Shown: positions 25,655 to 34,914 of the stretch, piece after piece | Numbering within the stretch: position 1 is the stretch's first letter | Layout: each line of letters starts with the position of its first letter | Assembly: GCF_020026915.1 (NCBI RefSeq) | Contig: NZ_JAINUY010000002.1 | Coordinates: forward strand, 558,001 to 622,000 | Direction: 5' to 3' | DNA from: Flavobacterium potami | Lineage (GTDB): Bacteria > Bacteroidota > Bacteroidia > Flavobacteriales > Flavobacteriaceae | Length of the DNA stretch: 64,000 bases | Program-made: the position numbers and the translations under genes | The notes under the pieces: model-generated | The model's database searches: none | The model's input: the letters and a program-made list of their open reading frames with translations, nothing else | What the model was told of the DNA's origin: nothing

Positions 25655-25671
25655 GAAACGGTCGTGATAAA

Positions 25672-26061
25672 TTAGCTAGGAATTTTTTCAATCAAAATCT
25701 CGTTTTCAGATTTGTCAAAATAAGTGCAGGTCATTTCGACAATATCAACACGCCATTTTGCAATTCCCGCTTGTGCACAGTGATTGCAGAAAGTCATATA
25801 ATCGGTCTCTCCATGCTGATGTTTTACCAAATTTTCTATAAAAAGCTCTTTGTTTGGAAAGTCAGCTACTTTGATTTCAGGATATTTTTCTTCCGCTTCA
25901 GCGGTATAATTATTTAATCCATAATAAACAACACTTCCATCTTTTACATAAGTGTCATAACCTTTTACTCCTAAGATGATTAAATCTTGAATGTAATTTG
26001 GAAAATCTGCTCCCGATTTTACTTTTGAATGTGCTTCTTTTATTTGTTCTATTGTAAACAT
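25672..26061 (-). CDS. DUF1398 family protein
   Basis: The 129-residue soluble protein matches the DUF1398 (YbcV-like) pattern: FTIEQIKEAHSKVKSGADFP, YIQDLIILGVKGY, and the C-terminal FCNHCAQAGIAKWRVD then MTCTYFD. No enzymatic function is known for the family. It starts the run of genes down to the ABC ATPase. A conserved CxxC-like pair (CNHC) could bind metal, which is inference. Confidence 0.8.
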   Translation of the reverse strand: MFTIEQIKEAHSKVKSGADFPNYIQDLIILGVKGYDTYVKDGSVVYYGLNNYTAEAEEKYPEIKVADFPNKELFIENLVKHQHGETDYMTFCNHCAQAGIAKWRVDIVEMTCTYFDKSENEILIEKIPS

Positions 26062-26088
26062 GTTTCTTAGATTTTAAGTTAGTTAAGG

Positions 26089-26164
26089 TTTTCCGCCACG
26101 AATTCACGAATTATTTTTAAAGATTTTTTTTTGAAGAAAAAATTCGTGAATTCGTGGCGGAAAA
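26089..26164. repeat. Perfect 24-bp inverted repeat (ccgccacgaattcacgaatt)
   Basis: TTTTCCGCCACGAATTCACG (26089-26112 in full) is the exact reverse complement of 26141-26164, with a 28-nt A/T spacer. It lies between the alpha/beta hydrolase stop and DUF1398. It could also act as a terminator, but the T-run needed after the hairpin on the minus strand is missing. Confidence 0.8.
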
Positions 26165-26170
26165 AAAAAA

Positions 26171-27160
26171 TTATTTCAAAAATACGATTAATGATTTTAT
26201 AAATGAATCAAAAGATTCAATATGTGGCAAATGTCCCGTATTTGGAATTTCGACCAGTTTTGCATTCGGAATTGCTTTTTGTGTTTTTTTGCCCAATTCA
26301 GCATAGTTTCCCATTGTTTTTTGAATTTCGGCAGCAACTAAAGGTTTTCCTAAAGCGGTTTTATCTCTCGTTCCAATGATTAAAAGTGTTGGACTTTTTA
26401 TGTTTTTAAATTCATATAAAACGGGTTGTGTAAAAATCATATCGTACAAAAGAGCAGAATTCCATGCTACCTTGTTATAATCTGGTGCGGTTGTCCAGCC
26501 GGCGCCAAGTTCTGCCCATTTCTGGTAATCGGTATTCCATTTTCCGTCATAATAATTGGCCATTTGGTATTTTTTGATGCCTTCGTAATTTTGTTTCAAT
26601 TCAGATTCATACCACCAATCTACAGGTTTGTAAGGAACAATCAATTTCCAATCTTCTAAACCAATCGGATTTTCTAAAACCAGTTTTTCTGTAGTTTCAG
26701 GATACATCAATGCAAAGCGTGTTGCCAGCATTCCGCCCATTGAATGTCCTAAGATGGTTGTTTTTAGAATTCCTAAATGATCTAAAAGTTTTTTTGTGTT
26801 TTCTGCTAATTGCTGAAATGTATATTGAAAATTGTCTGGTTTTGTCGATTTTCCGAAACCAATTTGATCTGGAACAATTACGCGGAAACCTTCTTTCGTT
26901 AAAGCTTTAATTGTAGTTTCCCAATAAGCGCCGTTGAAGTTTTTTCCATGCAGTAAAACAATATTTTTATTGTTGTAATTGGTTGGTTTAATATCCATAT
27001 AAGCTATTTTAAGAGCTTGACGTTGGTTATTCAGTTCTAAAAACTGAACAGGAAAAGGATATTCGTAGTTCGTTAGATTAATGTCTAATTGTTTGATTTT
27101 CTGTTCTTGTGCAAAACAGAAAACGGGCAATAAAAGTATAAGAAGTCTTAAGGTTTTCAT
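26171..27160 (-). CDS. Secreted alpha/beta hydrolase
   Basis: The 329-residue protein has a signal peptide (MKTLRLLILLLPVFCFAQ) and an alpha/beta hydrolase fold: oxyanion-hole region VLLHGKNFNG, VPDQIGFGKS, nucleophile elbow GHSMGG, acid residue in IIGTRDKTALG, and catalytic His in NTGHLPHIE. The triad is therefore complete. Substrates could be esters, lactones or epoxides; the sequence does not decide. It should be periplasmic or extracellular. It is monocistronic by spacing, with a repeat downstream. Confidence 0.87.
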   Translation of the reverse strand: MKTLRLLILLLPVFCFAQEQKIKQLDINLTNYEYPFPVQFLELNNQRQALKIAYMDIKPTNYNNKNIVLLHGKNFNGAYWETTIKALTKEGFRVIVPDQIGFGKSTKPDNFQYTFQQLAENTKKLLDHLGILKTTILGHSMGGMLATRFALMYPETTEKLVLENPIGLEDWKLIVPYKPVDWWYESELKQNYEGIKKYQMANYYDGKWNTDYQKWAELGAGWTTAPDYNKVAWNSALLYDMIFTQPVLYEFKNIKSPTLLIIGTRDKTALGKPLVAAEIQKTMGNYAELGKKTQKAIPNAKLVEIPNTGHLPHIESFDSFIKSLIVFLK

Positions 27161-27301
27161 TCAGAAACGGTTTTTATTAAGGATTATAAATTTACCGCTA
27201 TGCATTTTTAAAACCAAAAAATAGATTCTTAAAGTTATCTCAAAAAAGCGATTGAGTTAAAAATTAAGTTGTTACAGCAATTTTGCCTTAGTGAATGAAA
27301 T

Positions 27302-28150
27302 TTATTTTAAATCGTTGTTTTTTAAAGTGATAACACGTTGTGGATAAGGAATATCAATATTACTTTCATCAAATCTCTTTTTGATGCTTTGTAATAAATC
27401 ACAATACATTACAAAACCGTCAGTAGAATTTTTTGCCCAAGCCCATGCTTTTAGATTGACACTCGAATCGGCCAGCGCAACAACTCTTGCTACAACCAAA
27501 GGTGTTTTTTGTTTTTTGGCTTCGGCAGTTCTAGTATCAATAAATAATGGATGTTTGGCAATTTCTTCTTGCATGATTTCTAATGCTTTTTCGATATCAG
27601 AATCATAGCCAATTCCGATTTCGATTATTTTGCAACTTTTAATATCATGCATATTTGTATTTACAATAATCTGATTGCTGATAACCGAATTTGGAATGAT
27701 GATTCGATTGTTTTCTGCATCTTTCAAAACTACCTGACGAAGATTAATATCTTCAACAGTACCTACAAAATTGTTAATCGTTATCTTATCATTGATTTTA
27801 AAAGGTTTAAAAATAACTAAGAAAATACCGCTCACAATATTACTTAAAGCTTGTTGAGAAGCCAAACCAGCAACAAGAGAAATAACCCCAGCGCCCGCTA
27901 AAAAAGAGTGCCCAATAATTTTAAATTCAGGAATTTGAATTAAAGCAAAAGCAAATCCAAGAATGTAAATTACAGTGATGACGAGATGTTTTAAAAAACG
28001 AAATCCAGTTGCATCGTAATCTTTGTCGCTGAGTTTACGATATAAGAAATAACGAAGGATCTTATCGGTCAAAGCGCCTAAAAGAATCGTAACAATGCCT
28101 ATAATGGCGATAAAAATACCGATTCTAAAGTCTTTTACATAATCAATCAT
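27302..28150 (-). CDS. MscS-type mechanosensitive ion channel
   Basis: The 282-residue protein has three TM helices (about 10-30, 52-72, 85-115), the third being the Gly/Ala-rich pore helix with GAGVISLVAGLASQQALSN-like packing residues, then the MscS beta domain (INDKITI, GTVEDINLR, IIIPNS) and a C-terminal alpha/beta domain. It opens under membrane tension to release solutes in osmotic downshock. Length is close to E. coli MscS. It is the last of a minus-strand run with a DUF4878-like lipoprotein and a thioesterase (13 to 17 bp gaps). Confidence 0.93.
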   Translation of the reverse strand: MIDYVKDFRIGIFIAIIGIVTILLGALTDKILRYFLYRKLSDKDYDATGFRFLKHLVITVIYILGFAFALIQIPEFKIIGHSFLAGAGVISLVAGLASQQALSNIVSGIFLVIFKPFKINDKITINNFVGTVEDINLRQVVLKDAENNRIIIPNSVISNQIIVNTNMHDIKSCKIIEIGIGYDSDIEKALEIMQEEIAKHPLFIDTRTAEAKKQKTPLVVARVVALADSSVNLKAWAWAKNSTDGFVMYCDLLQSIKKRFDESNIDIPYPQRVITLKNNDLK

Positions 28151-28166
28151 AATTAGAGAATTTTGA

Positions 28167-28592
28167 TTAATGAGAAACGACAGATTCTATCAACCAATTA
28201 CTTTTTACTTTTAATAATTTAAATTTTATTTGAGAAGTTGCCTCTTTATTTGGCGTGACAATTATTTGAGCAGTCGAATCTGTAACTTCTTTTTCAAAAT
28301 AAGAAGCCTCTTTTTCTTTGTCCAAAAATGCTGATTTTCGGTCGTCGGGTAAGCTTTTTTCCATTTTTTTGATGGTTTCCAAAAGCATTAAATTAGGTTT
28401 GTTTGGTATCAGAAATTCTTTTGCAGCTTTAAAATCAAAATGATTAGTTGCAGCCAAATAAGCTTGTACGGTTTCTTTCGGAGACTTAATCTCTTTTGTA
28501 GTGTTTATGTCGTCAGGAGATTGGTCTTCCTCACGAGATTTGCAATTAGTAAAAAGAGCCAAAACAACTATAAAAGAGATTAAGTATTTCAT
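28167..28592 (-). CDS. Small lipoprotein, DUF4878/lumazine-binding-like
   Basis: The 141-residue protein has a lipoprotein signal (LALFTNC, Cys17), an acidic linker, and a single NTF2-like domain with the opening SPKETVQAYLAATNHFDFKAA and ending WLIESVV, the pattern of DUF4878 proteins. It is predicted to be anchored to the membrane. Function is unknown. It is 16 bp upstream of the mscS gene and 12 bp downstream of the thioesterase. Confidence 0.65.
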   Translation of the reverse strand: MKYLISFIVVLALFTNCKSREEDQSPDDINTTKEIKSPKETVQAYLAATNHFDFKAAKEFLIPNKPNLMLLETIKKMEKSLPDDRKSAFLDKEKEASYFEKEVTDSTAQIIVTPNKEATSQIKFKLLKVKSNWLIESVVSH

Positions 28593-28604
28593 AATTTGAT
28601 GTTT

Positions 28605-29042
28605 TTAAAGTCCAACAAAATCATCACTTTTTGGAAAAATTGACAATGCCTGAATAGCAATTTCAGGAGTTGGAGAAGCCAGTTTTCTTAATTTGGTATC
28701 CATCCAAGCACCATCAACAGTAATTGTTGCGCATAGCGTGTCGTCTTCTCTTCTGAATTCATGAATAATCGACCAGCGTGAAGCATCGGCTTTCATTTTT
28801 GATGTTTTGGTATGAATGAAGATTTTATCAGAAAGCTTTAATTCTTTTCTAAAAACACATTCTTCTCTAAATAAAACAGGACCAAAACCCTGTGTCTGCA
28901 TAACCTTAAGTGTTAATCCTAATTCTTCTAAGATTTCGATACGATGTTGTGCGCCAAAATCATAGTAAGCACTATGACGAACGTGAAAATTGGGATCAAG
29001 ATCTGACCAGCGAAAAGATATTTCTTTTGTAAATGAAGCCAT
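28605..29042 (-). CDS. Acyl-CoA thioesterase, hotdog (4HBT) fold
   Basis: The 145-residue protein has the 4-hydroxybenzoyl-CoA thioesterase layout: WSDLDPNFHVRHSAYYDF (the D-x-N-x-H-V core with the catalytic Asp) and later FRREDDTLCATITVDGAWMD. It should hydrolyse acyl-CoA thioesters in the cytosol. The precise acyl chain is unknown. First gene of the thioesterase-lipoprotein-mscS run. Confidence 0.85.
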   Translation of the reverse strand: MASFTKEISFRWSDLDPNFHVRHSAYYDFGAQHRIEILEELGLTLKVMQTQGFGPVLFREECVFRKELKLSDKIFIHTKTSKMKADASRWSIIHEFRREDDTLCATITVDGAWMDTKLRKLASPTPEIAIQALSIFPKSDDFVGL

Positions 29043-29130
29043 TTTTTAAATTATTGTATTTTAATGATAAACCGAAATTACGAATTTTTGTAATTATAAT
29101 TTTTCTACTATGGTAATTTATAGTTTCTTT

Positions 29131-30227
29131 TTACATAGTTAATTTTGAAATTACTTTATTGTGTTGTGAGAGATTTTGTAAATGATCAGCTATGCTTTCG
29201 GTTTCATTTTTAGTGAAGCTAGAATTAAAATATTTTATGTACGATATTAATTCATTAAGTCCAAGTATTTTAATAAATTGAAATTGTTCTCTTGGAGGAT
29301 TATTTATGAAAACGATAATATTTTTGATCGGGATTTTTCTATTTCCCCAATGTTGTCTCACAAAATTCCAATTATGTTTTCTTGAAGTAATGTCCAAGAG
29401 TTTGAATAAAGCATAATTTGTTCTAAGAATTTGTTGTACTGGAGAACGTAAATCTAAATTATCTAGGGAATGATTGCTCCAATTTTTTGTTTCAATGATA
29501 AAAATACCCATTTGAGAAATTAATAGGTGATCAATTTGAATGGATTTTATAAAGTCGTTATTATTTTAATAGGAGTGGTGAAGCTATAACAGAAATCATT
29601 TATTAGAGTGTAATCATCTGATAGTCCTCTCAGTATATTTTCTACTTTTTGTTCGCCAATTGCTCCATAGATTGTATTGTTAAGTTTTGTTATGACTTCT
29701 TTTTTTAATTCAAATTTTTGAAAATCAATAAAACTGCTGCTATTTACAGCATCTTGAAAATTAGTAGAAATATATTCGAAACGTTTATTCTTTTTTCTAA
29801 TTAATTTTTTAGTTGAGTGTTTCAAAAGAATAATTCTAAATGAAAATTTCAATTGCACAAACCAAAATTCAACATGAATCATAAGATTCATCCAATAGTC
29901 TTTTACTGTAGCAATAATTCTAGAATTAGTTTCAGGTAAATCTTCAATTTCTTGATTTAGATCAGTAAGTTTTTGTTGTAATTCATTTTTTAATTCACTC
30001 GTTTTTTGAGGTATGAAAGTGTTTAATTCAGAAAGTTCATTTTCTAGAAATGCTTTTTCATCCTGTATTAGTTTGTTGTGATCAGAAATTATTTTCTGTT
30101 CTGTAGTGTGAAAGTTTTTTTGAAAATCAATGAGCTCATTTATAGAATTAAAATCATCAATATTGTTTCTGACTAATTCAAGTTGTAAGGTATTTAAGCA
30201 CCCAATTTTATTATGAACTCTACACAT
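29131..30227 (-). pseudogene. NERD-domain protein gene broken by a -1 frameshift
   Basis: Two frames together form one protein. The upstream frame (30227 down to 29547) encodes an N-terminal coiled-coil region and the start of a NERD domain (GAIGEQKVENIL, LINDFCYS). The downstream frame (open before 29511, ending 29131) continues it with IDHLLISQMGIFIIETKNWS, the core NERD motif. The join is at an AAAA run (T-run 29564-29567, plus strand): one more A would restore PIKNNNDF... in a single frame of about 365 residues. No X-XXY-YYZ slippery heptamer is present. NERD proteins are predicted nucleases of the restriction-endonuclease superfamily. It may be a true mutation or a homopolymer sequencing error. 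Confidence 0.8.
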
Positions 30228-30242
30228 AAACCTTGATATTTA

Positions 30243-30704
30243 TTACAATTTCATTTTTGAAAGTTCTACTTCCAACTTATCAAAATTCTCTTCATTTTTA
30301 TCTACAACATAAGGTTTAAGCTTCTGACATTCTTCCTCCGTTTCAAAAAGCATTTTAAAAACTACTTTTGTCTGATTTTCTGCAACCGTTTCAAAGGTGG
30401 TTAGAATCTGAAAAAGAGGTTTAGAATGACGTTTCCAGGCGATTAAATTGGGTTTTTCAATTTTGATGAATTCACATTCGTTGGCATAATTACCCACTTC
30501 GGGACCGTGCATAATAAAATTCCATTTACCGCCTTCGCAAAAATTAAATTCATTAAATGTATTGGTAAAACCCTTTGGTCCCCACCAATTTTTTAAATGT
30601 TCAGGATCGCTCCAGGCCTTAAAAACCAATTCTTGCGGAAAATTTAAAACTCGTATCGTAACGATTTCTGAATCGGGCGTTGTGGAAAGAATCTCGGAAG
30701 TCAT
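30243..30704 (-). CDS. SRPBCC/AHSA1-like domain protein
   Basis: The 153-residue protein has the AHSA1 helix-grip pattern: EIVTIRVLNFPQELVFKAWSDPEHLKNWWGP in two blocks (RVLNFP.ELVFKAW and HLKNWWGP), GGKWNFIMHGP, and the C-terminal helix ending KLEVELSKMKL. Members bind hydrophobic ligands or act as stress co-chaperone-like proteins; no function can be fixed. It ends 15 bp before the NERD gene and might be co-transcribed. Confidence 0.8.
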   Translation of the reverse strand: MTSEILSTTPDSEIVTIRVLNFPQELVFKAWSDPEHLKNWWGPKGFTNTFNEFNFCEGGKWNFIMHGPEVGNYANECEFIKIEKPNLIAWKRHSKPLFQILTTFETVAENQTKVVFKMLFETEEECQKLKPYVVDKNEENFDKLEVELSKMKL

Positions 30705-30774
30705 AACAGAAAAAATTAAGTTAAACGAATATCAGTTTTGTAAAGTTAGATTTAATTTTTTAGCAATCAATCGT

Positions 30775-31245
30775 TTAATTAAGACTTTCTTGATTATCCC
30801 ATTCGTATTCTATTTTGTTTATTTTAATGTAATACGGAATCAATAGTAAAATTTCTAAACGTAAAGGAAAATGACCATCTTCTCTTGTAAAGGGCAAGAT
30901 AAACATGGAAGCCAAACAAATCACGACACCAACAATAGCATCGATTTTGGCAATCATTATCGCATTGTCTTTCTCAAACCAAAGAGAATAAGCTGCAAAA
31001 CCTTTCAGAGTCATAATTGCAATAATAAAAATTCCGAGTCCCGAATAGGCAGTATTGCTCGAAAAGCCATAAAGCGATAATTCGACGTTGTCTGTAAAAG
31101 CATTTCCGATTAATGATGCCAAACCGCAAACCGCTAGGATCATGAAAATCCAGCAGAAAGTTTTAATCCACCATGGGAGTAGTTTTCTTCTAATGATTTT
31201 TGGTTTGTCAAATTCGTCAAAATGGCCGTCTAGTTCTTGGTTCAT
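30775..31245 (-). CDS. Four-TM membrane protein, function unknown
   Basis: The 156-residue protein has an acidic N-terminal tail, then about four TM helices (29-50, 68-88, 97-117 and a final hydrophobic segment near 130-142), ending in a charged tail. No known domain was recognised. It lies between the CPA1 antiporter and the SRPBCC gene, all on the minus strand. Confidence 0.6.
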   Translation of the reverse strand: MNQELDGHFDEFDKPKIIRRKLLPWWIKTFCWIFMILAVCGLASLIGNAFTDNVELSLYGFSSNTAYSGLGIFIIAIMTLKGFAAYSLWFEKDNAIMIAKIDAIVGVVICLASMFILPFTREDGHFPLRLEILLLIPYYIKINKIEYEWDNQESLN

Positions 31246-31291
31246 AGTTTGTTTGGGATTAAATTGATTTATGTATAAAAGGGTTAATGAT

Positions 31292-32551
31292 TTATTCTTC
31301 TCTAATGTTTAATTTTTTGACGATCCATGGTAATGTAAGTCCTTGACCTACAATTGTCATTAGAACCACAACTACAGAAATGAAAATTATTGCATTTCTC
31401 TGCGGAAAAGGAGTTCCATCTTCAAGAAATTTTGGTAATCCTAAAGCAATAGCTAGAGATACAATTCCACGCATTCCAGACCAGCTGATAATAAAACTGT
31501 TTTTAGTGTCCAATAAAGCATGTTCGCTGACTTTTCTCTTTTTGGTACTGTTTTTTAAAAATGATTTCTGAAGGTTCTTCTTCTGAAAAAATACCCTTAC
31601 CATTCTAGTTAACAAAGCAACAATTGTAATTATGGCAGCGTAACCAATGTAAGGTAAAATCATACCATCGTCAATATTTTTTAAAATATATCGAAAGTTA
31701 AGTCCGATTAAAATAAAGATTAATCCATTCAATAGAAAAATAATAATATCCCAAAGACTTTTCGAATTGTTTTTTAAATTTTCAGGAAAGATTTTATTGC
31801 TTAAACGTGCCATTGCCAAACCTAAAATTACAACTGCGATTACTCCTGAAACATGTAGATGTTCTGCAACAAGGTAAGTGACAAAGGGCATTAAAAGCAT
31901 AAAACTGACAGTTACATTGATGTTTTTGCGAACCTTTCCTAGAATGAAAGCCAGGATTTTGCCCATAACAAAACCTACTAGGAATCCGCCAACTAGTAAG
32001 AAAACAAAATTTAGTGTTGCTTTCCAGATTATAAAGGTAGAGCCCATTACGGCAGCCACAGCAAATCGATAAGCGACTAGTGCAGAAGCATCATTGATAA
32101 GACTTTCGCCTTCCAATATGGTAATTGTTTTTTCGGGTATACCAAGCCCTTTTGTAATATTTACTGCGGCAACGGCATCTGTAGCAGAAAGAATGGCGCC
32201 CAACACAAATGATAAAGGCCAGCTCATTCCTGGAATTAAGCAATGTGAGGCTACCGCAATCCAAAATGTAGTAAGAAAAACTAACGGGATTGCCAAGGTG
32301 CTTATGGTGCTTAAATTGGTTTTAAAGTGCTTGGGAGAAATATTAAAAGAAGCATCATACAATAAAGGAGGAAGAAATATCAGGAAAATAATATCAGGAT
32401 TTATTTCAATTTCATTCATCGTCGGAATAAAGCCAATTGCCACACCTACAATTACTAAAAGAATAGGGTAGGGAAGTTTTGATTTTTCTGCAAATGCAGA
32501 AAGACCTATAACTATCGCAAGTATAAAAATGATGATGGTATAATTTTCCAT
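31292..32551 (-). CDS. CPA1-type Na+/H+ antiporter
   Basis: The 419-residue protein has about 12 TM helices and the CPA1 hallmarks: FLPPLLYDASFNIS, the ion-binding ATDAVAA (Asp pair region) followed by EGESLINDASALV, and WSGMRGIVSLAIALGLP near the C-terminus. It exchanges Na+ for H+ across the inner membrane for pH and salt control. Unlike E. coli NhaP-type long forms, no cytosolic regulatory tail is present. It is 18 bp downstream of a lipoprotein gene, suggesting co-transcription. Confidence 0.93.
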   Translation of the reverse strand: MENYTIIIFILAIVIGLSAFAEKSKLPYPILLVIVGVAIGFIPTMNEIEINPDIIFLIFLPPLLYDASFNISPKHFKTNLSTISTLAIPLVFLTTFWIAVASHCLIPGMSWPLSFVLGAILSATDAVAAVNITKGLGIPEKTITILEGESLINDASALVAYRFAVAAVMGSTFIIWKATLNFVFLLVGGFLVGFVMGKILAFILGKVRKNINVTVSFMLLMPFVTYLVAEHLHVSGVIAVVILGLAMARLSNKIFPENLKNNSKSLWDIIIFLLNGLIFILIGLNFRYILKNIDDGMILPYIGYAAIITIVALLTRMVRVFFQKKNLQKSFLKNSTKKRKVSEHALLDTKNSFIISWSGMRGIVSLAIALGLPKFLEDGTPFPQRNAIIFISVVVVLMTIVGQGLTLPWIVKKLNIREE

Positions 32552-32569
32552 TATTCTGCAGGCTAATTT

Positions 32570-33298
32570 TTAAAAGTCAGAGATTGAAGTTTTTTCAAAT
32601 AAATGAGGTTTTCTTTTTATTTTAGAAGTATTAGATGTAGTTGGCTCATTTTCCTGCATTGTATTGGTTTCAGTGGTTGTTACTTCACTCTTTTCGTAAT
32701 CGTATAAAGACGACGAATGGCTACCAGCACCGCCAAAGTAAGTTTCCATCTTATACAGTATAAGGTCGTTTTCTAGATACTTAAATGTACTTAAAAATGT
32801 TCCGCTGGCGCCGCCGCCATAAAGATTTATATGCAATGCTCCTTTTTCAATACTAATGTTTTCTGTATCATACAGTTTGTAATCGTAATCATTATATTCT
32901 AAAGGAATTGTTATATCCGAAAATTTATCTAAACGATAGGAATGATCTTCATTTTGTAAAAGAATCAACATTGGTCTTTTTAAAACATTGCTTTTTTTAT
33001 GCTTGAAAACAAGGGCAACATCATCTAAATTATCATTGTTTAAATCTCCTTCAGCTTCATATTGAATTTCATAAACATAAGGAACGAAATCTGTAATTTT
33101 ATTTCCTGTTTTTGGGTAAGTAACATTAGGTTCTTCGGGAATGCTTTCCTCTATTTCTTCGCCTATTTCTTCAATTTTTTGCTGTGGAAGACTGTCTACA
33201 ATTTCAACGTTTTTTGTATCGTTATTTGATTGTTTTTTGCAAGATTGAAGAGCGAAAATAAATATAATAACTGCGATAATCGATGATAGTTTATTCAT
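32570..33298 (-). CDS. Lipoprotein with EF-hand-like Asp motif, function unknown
   Basis: The 242-residue protein has a lipoprotein signal (FALQSC, Cys20), an acidic linker with repeated Glu/Pro, and a beta-rich domain containing EGDLNNDNLDDVALV, a DxNxDxxDD calcium-loop of the FG-GAP/dockerin kind. A Gly-rich segment (YGGGASGTF, FGGAGSHSS) follows. No domain name is sure. It is a predicted surface or periplasmic lipoprotein, co-oriented with the TlpA-like gene 22 bp upstream. Confidence 0.65.
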   Translation of the reverse strand: MNKLSSIIAVIIFIFALQSCKKQSNNDTKNVEIVDSLPQQKIEEIGEEIEESIPEEPNVTYPKTGNKITDFVPYVYEIQYEAEGDLNNDNLDDVALVFKHKKSNVLKRPMLILLQNEDHSYRLDKFSDITIPLEYNDYDYKLYDTENISIEKGALHINLYGGGASGTFLSTFKYLENDLILYKMETYFGGAGSHSSSLYDYEKSEVTTTETNTMQENEPTTSNTSKIKRKPHLFEKTSISDF

Positions 33299-33320
33299 TG
33301 AAATGATGTTGCCTAAATAA

Positions 33321-34808
33321 TTAATTTTTGATGAGTTCTATTTTTAAATTTTCGATTTTAGAAGGACCGCTCATTCTTTTATTAATGATATTTCCGTTTT
33401 CATCTGCCAGGAAATGCCACGGAATTGCCAAAGATGAATTGCCATTTAAAATTCTTAAGTCAGCATCTAATTTTTCATTTACTCTAATGTGATAACCTTC
33501 TAGATTGTAAAAATGAGCCATTTCTTTCCATTGTTTTTCTTTAAAATCTTTATCAATTGAGATATAGACCATTGTAATGTTTTTAGATTTTAGCAATTCG
33601 TACAATTTGGCATTGTATTTAAATTCCTCTTTGCACGGACCACACCACGTTGCCCAGACATCGACATAATATTGCTTTCCTTTTAAATCTTTTAAAACGT
33701 CTTTTAACAAAGTAAAATCTGCGGTATTTTCTGCAAACTTAATTTTTTCATTTAAAGATTCCTTTTGTTTGTTATGAAAATTAATGACGGGAATAATAAC
33801 AGGTTCTAAAAAAGAAATAAAACGGCTTGAAGGGTATTCTTTTTTAAATTGATCAAAAAGGGTAAGCAGTTCTTTTTCATAATTTTGATTAATCGCATTG
33901 TAATAAATGTAAGCTGCGATGAAATATTCTAATTGAAATCCAGTTAAATATTTTTTTGCAGTTTCAATATTATGAGTATGAATAAGTCCTTTTTTTCCAA
34001 TTTCTGATAATGCAGAAGTGGTTACTTTTTCTAAAATCAATTCCTTGTAACGTAAATAATTTTCGATGTAAAAATAAAACCAAGGCGAACTTAAAAGCTT
34101 TGGATCTGTAATAGGATTTGATTGAAAAACAGATGCCCAAAGTTCAGAATATTCTACTTCTGTCAAGGTGTTTTTATTTCTTTCTGAATTTAAAAAGTTG
34201 ATAAAGGCGAGACTTCCTTGTGCGCCTTTGTAAAAATAATCTCGATCTGATTCAATAAGATCATAAAAGTTTTTTGAAATCTTTTTCTCTTTCAATAATT
34301 TTTTAAAACCGATGATTTCGGTTTGGTAGCTTTGATTGAGTTTTTGATTGATATTATAAACGATGCTGTCCTTTTGGTAATTTCTTGTTTCGAGTTCAAA
34401 GTGACCGCCGACAATCATACTTCGATTAGAAAGTTGATTGTATAATTCTTGGCCTTTTTGGTTTGAAGATTCTACGCGGAATTTATTTTCAGCATTTTCG
34501 GTATTGATATCAACTTTATAATTCATTCCAGGCTCGGCAATTAAGGTTCCAAATGATTTATAATTGTTTGATAGATCAATAAAACAAGTTTTGTCTGAAT
34601 GCAGTTGTATTTCAAAATTTCCTGCTGAATCTGGTTGTATAGAATTGGTAAAACCAAAATATTCGATTCCGTTAATAGGCAAGGTATATTCAATTGTTTC
34701 AGGGATTTTTCCATTTATTTTTCCGGTTATTTTAATATTGTCCTTTTTGGTCTGACAAATTGAAATTGCAGGAAGCATTAGTATTAGGATTAATTGAAAC
34801 AACTTCAT
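33321..34808 (-). CDS. TlpA-like secreted thiol:disulfide protein
   Basis: The 495-residue protein has a signal peptide (ending ISICQ), an N-terminal DUF4369-like beta domain (DNIKITGKINGKIPE), a helical middle, and a C-terminal thioredoxin-fold domain with the active site VWATWCGPCKEEF. The two Cys are intact. It is predicted to reduce or exchange disulfides in the periplasm; Bacteroidota have many copies and targets are unknown. An exact -7 promoter box lies 33 bp upstream of the ATG. Confidence 0.88.
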   Translation of the reverse strand: MKLFQLILILMLPAISICQTKKDNIKITGKINGKIPETIEYTLPINGIEYFGFTNSIQPDSAGNFEIQLHSDKTCFIDLSNNYKSFGTLIAEPGMNYKVDINTENAENKFRVESSNQKGQELYNQLSNRSMIVGGHFELETRNYQKDSIVYNINQKLNQSYQTEIIGFKKLLKEKKISKNFYDLIESDRDYFYKGAQGSLAFINFLNSERNKNTLTEVEYSELWASVFQSNPITDPKLLSSPWFYFYIENYLRYKELILEKVTTSALSEIGKKGLIHTHNIETAKKYLTGFQLEYFIAAYIYYNAINQNYEKELLTLFDQFKKEYPSSRFISFLEPVIIPVINFHNKQKESLNEKIKFAENTADFTLLKDVLKDLKGKQYYVDVWATWCGPCKEEFKYNAKLYELLKSKNITMVYISIDKDFKEKQWKEMAHFYNLEGYHIRVNEKLDADLRILNGNSSLAIPWHFLADENGNIINKRMSGPSKIENLKIELIKN

Positions 34809-34840
34809 AGTTTAAGGTTTTAATTAATTTTTGATTACCT

Positions 34841-34848
34841 CAAATATA
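34841..34848 (-). promoter_or_regulatory. -7 promoter box for TlpA-like gene
   Basis: TATATTTG (minus strand) is an exact TAnnTTTG match, 32 bp before the ATG at 34808. A clear -33 element was not found. Confidence 0.5.
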
Positions 34849-34914
34849 GATTTTTTATTATGTAAAAAACGCATTTTTAAAGAGATAACGTCCTAAAAAC
34901 TCCATTGAATTTAG

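Noticed and set aside
29131..29511. Separate small gene starting MGIFIIETKNWS
   Set aside because: It is the second half of the NERD domain whose first half ends in another frame just upstream, so it is part of the frameshifted gene.
29547..29581. Programmed -1 frameshift in the NERD gene
   Set aside because: No X-XXY-YYZ heptamer in frame and no downstream stem-loop seen; a homopolymer indel is simpler.
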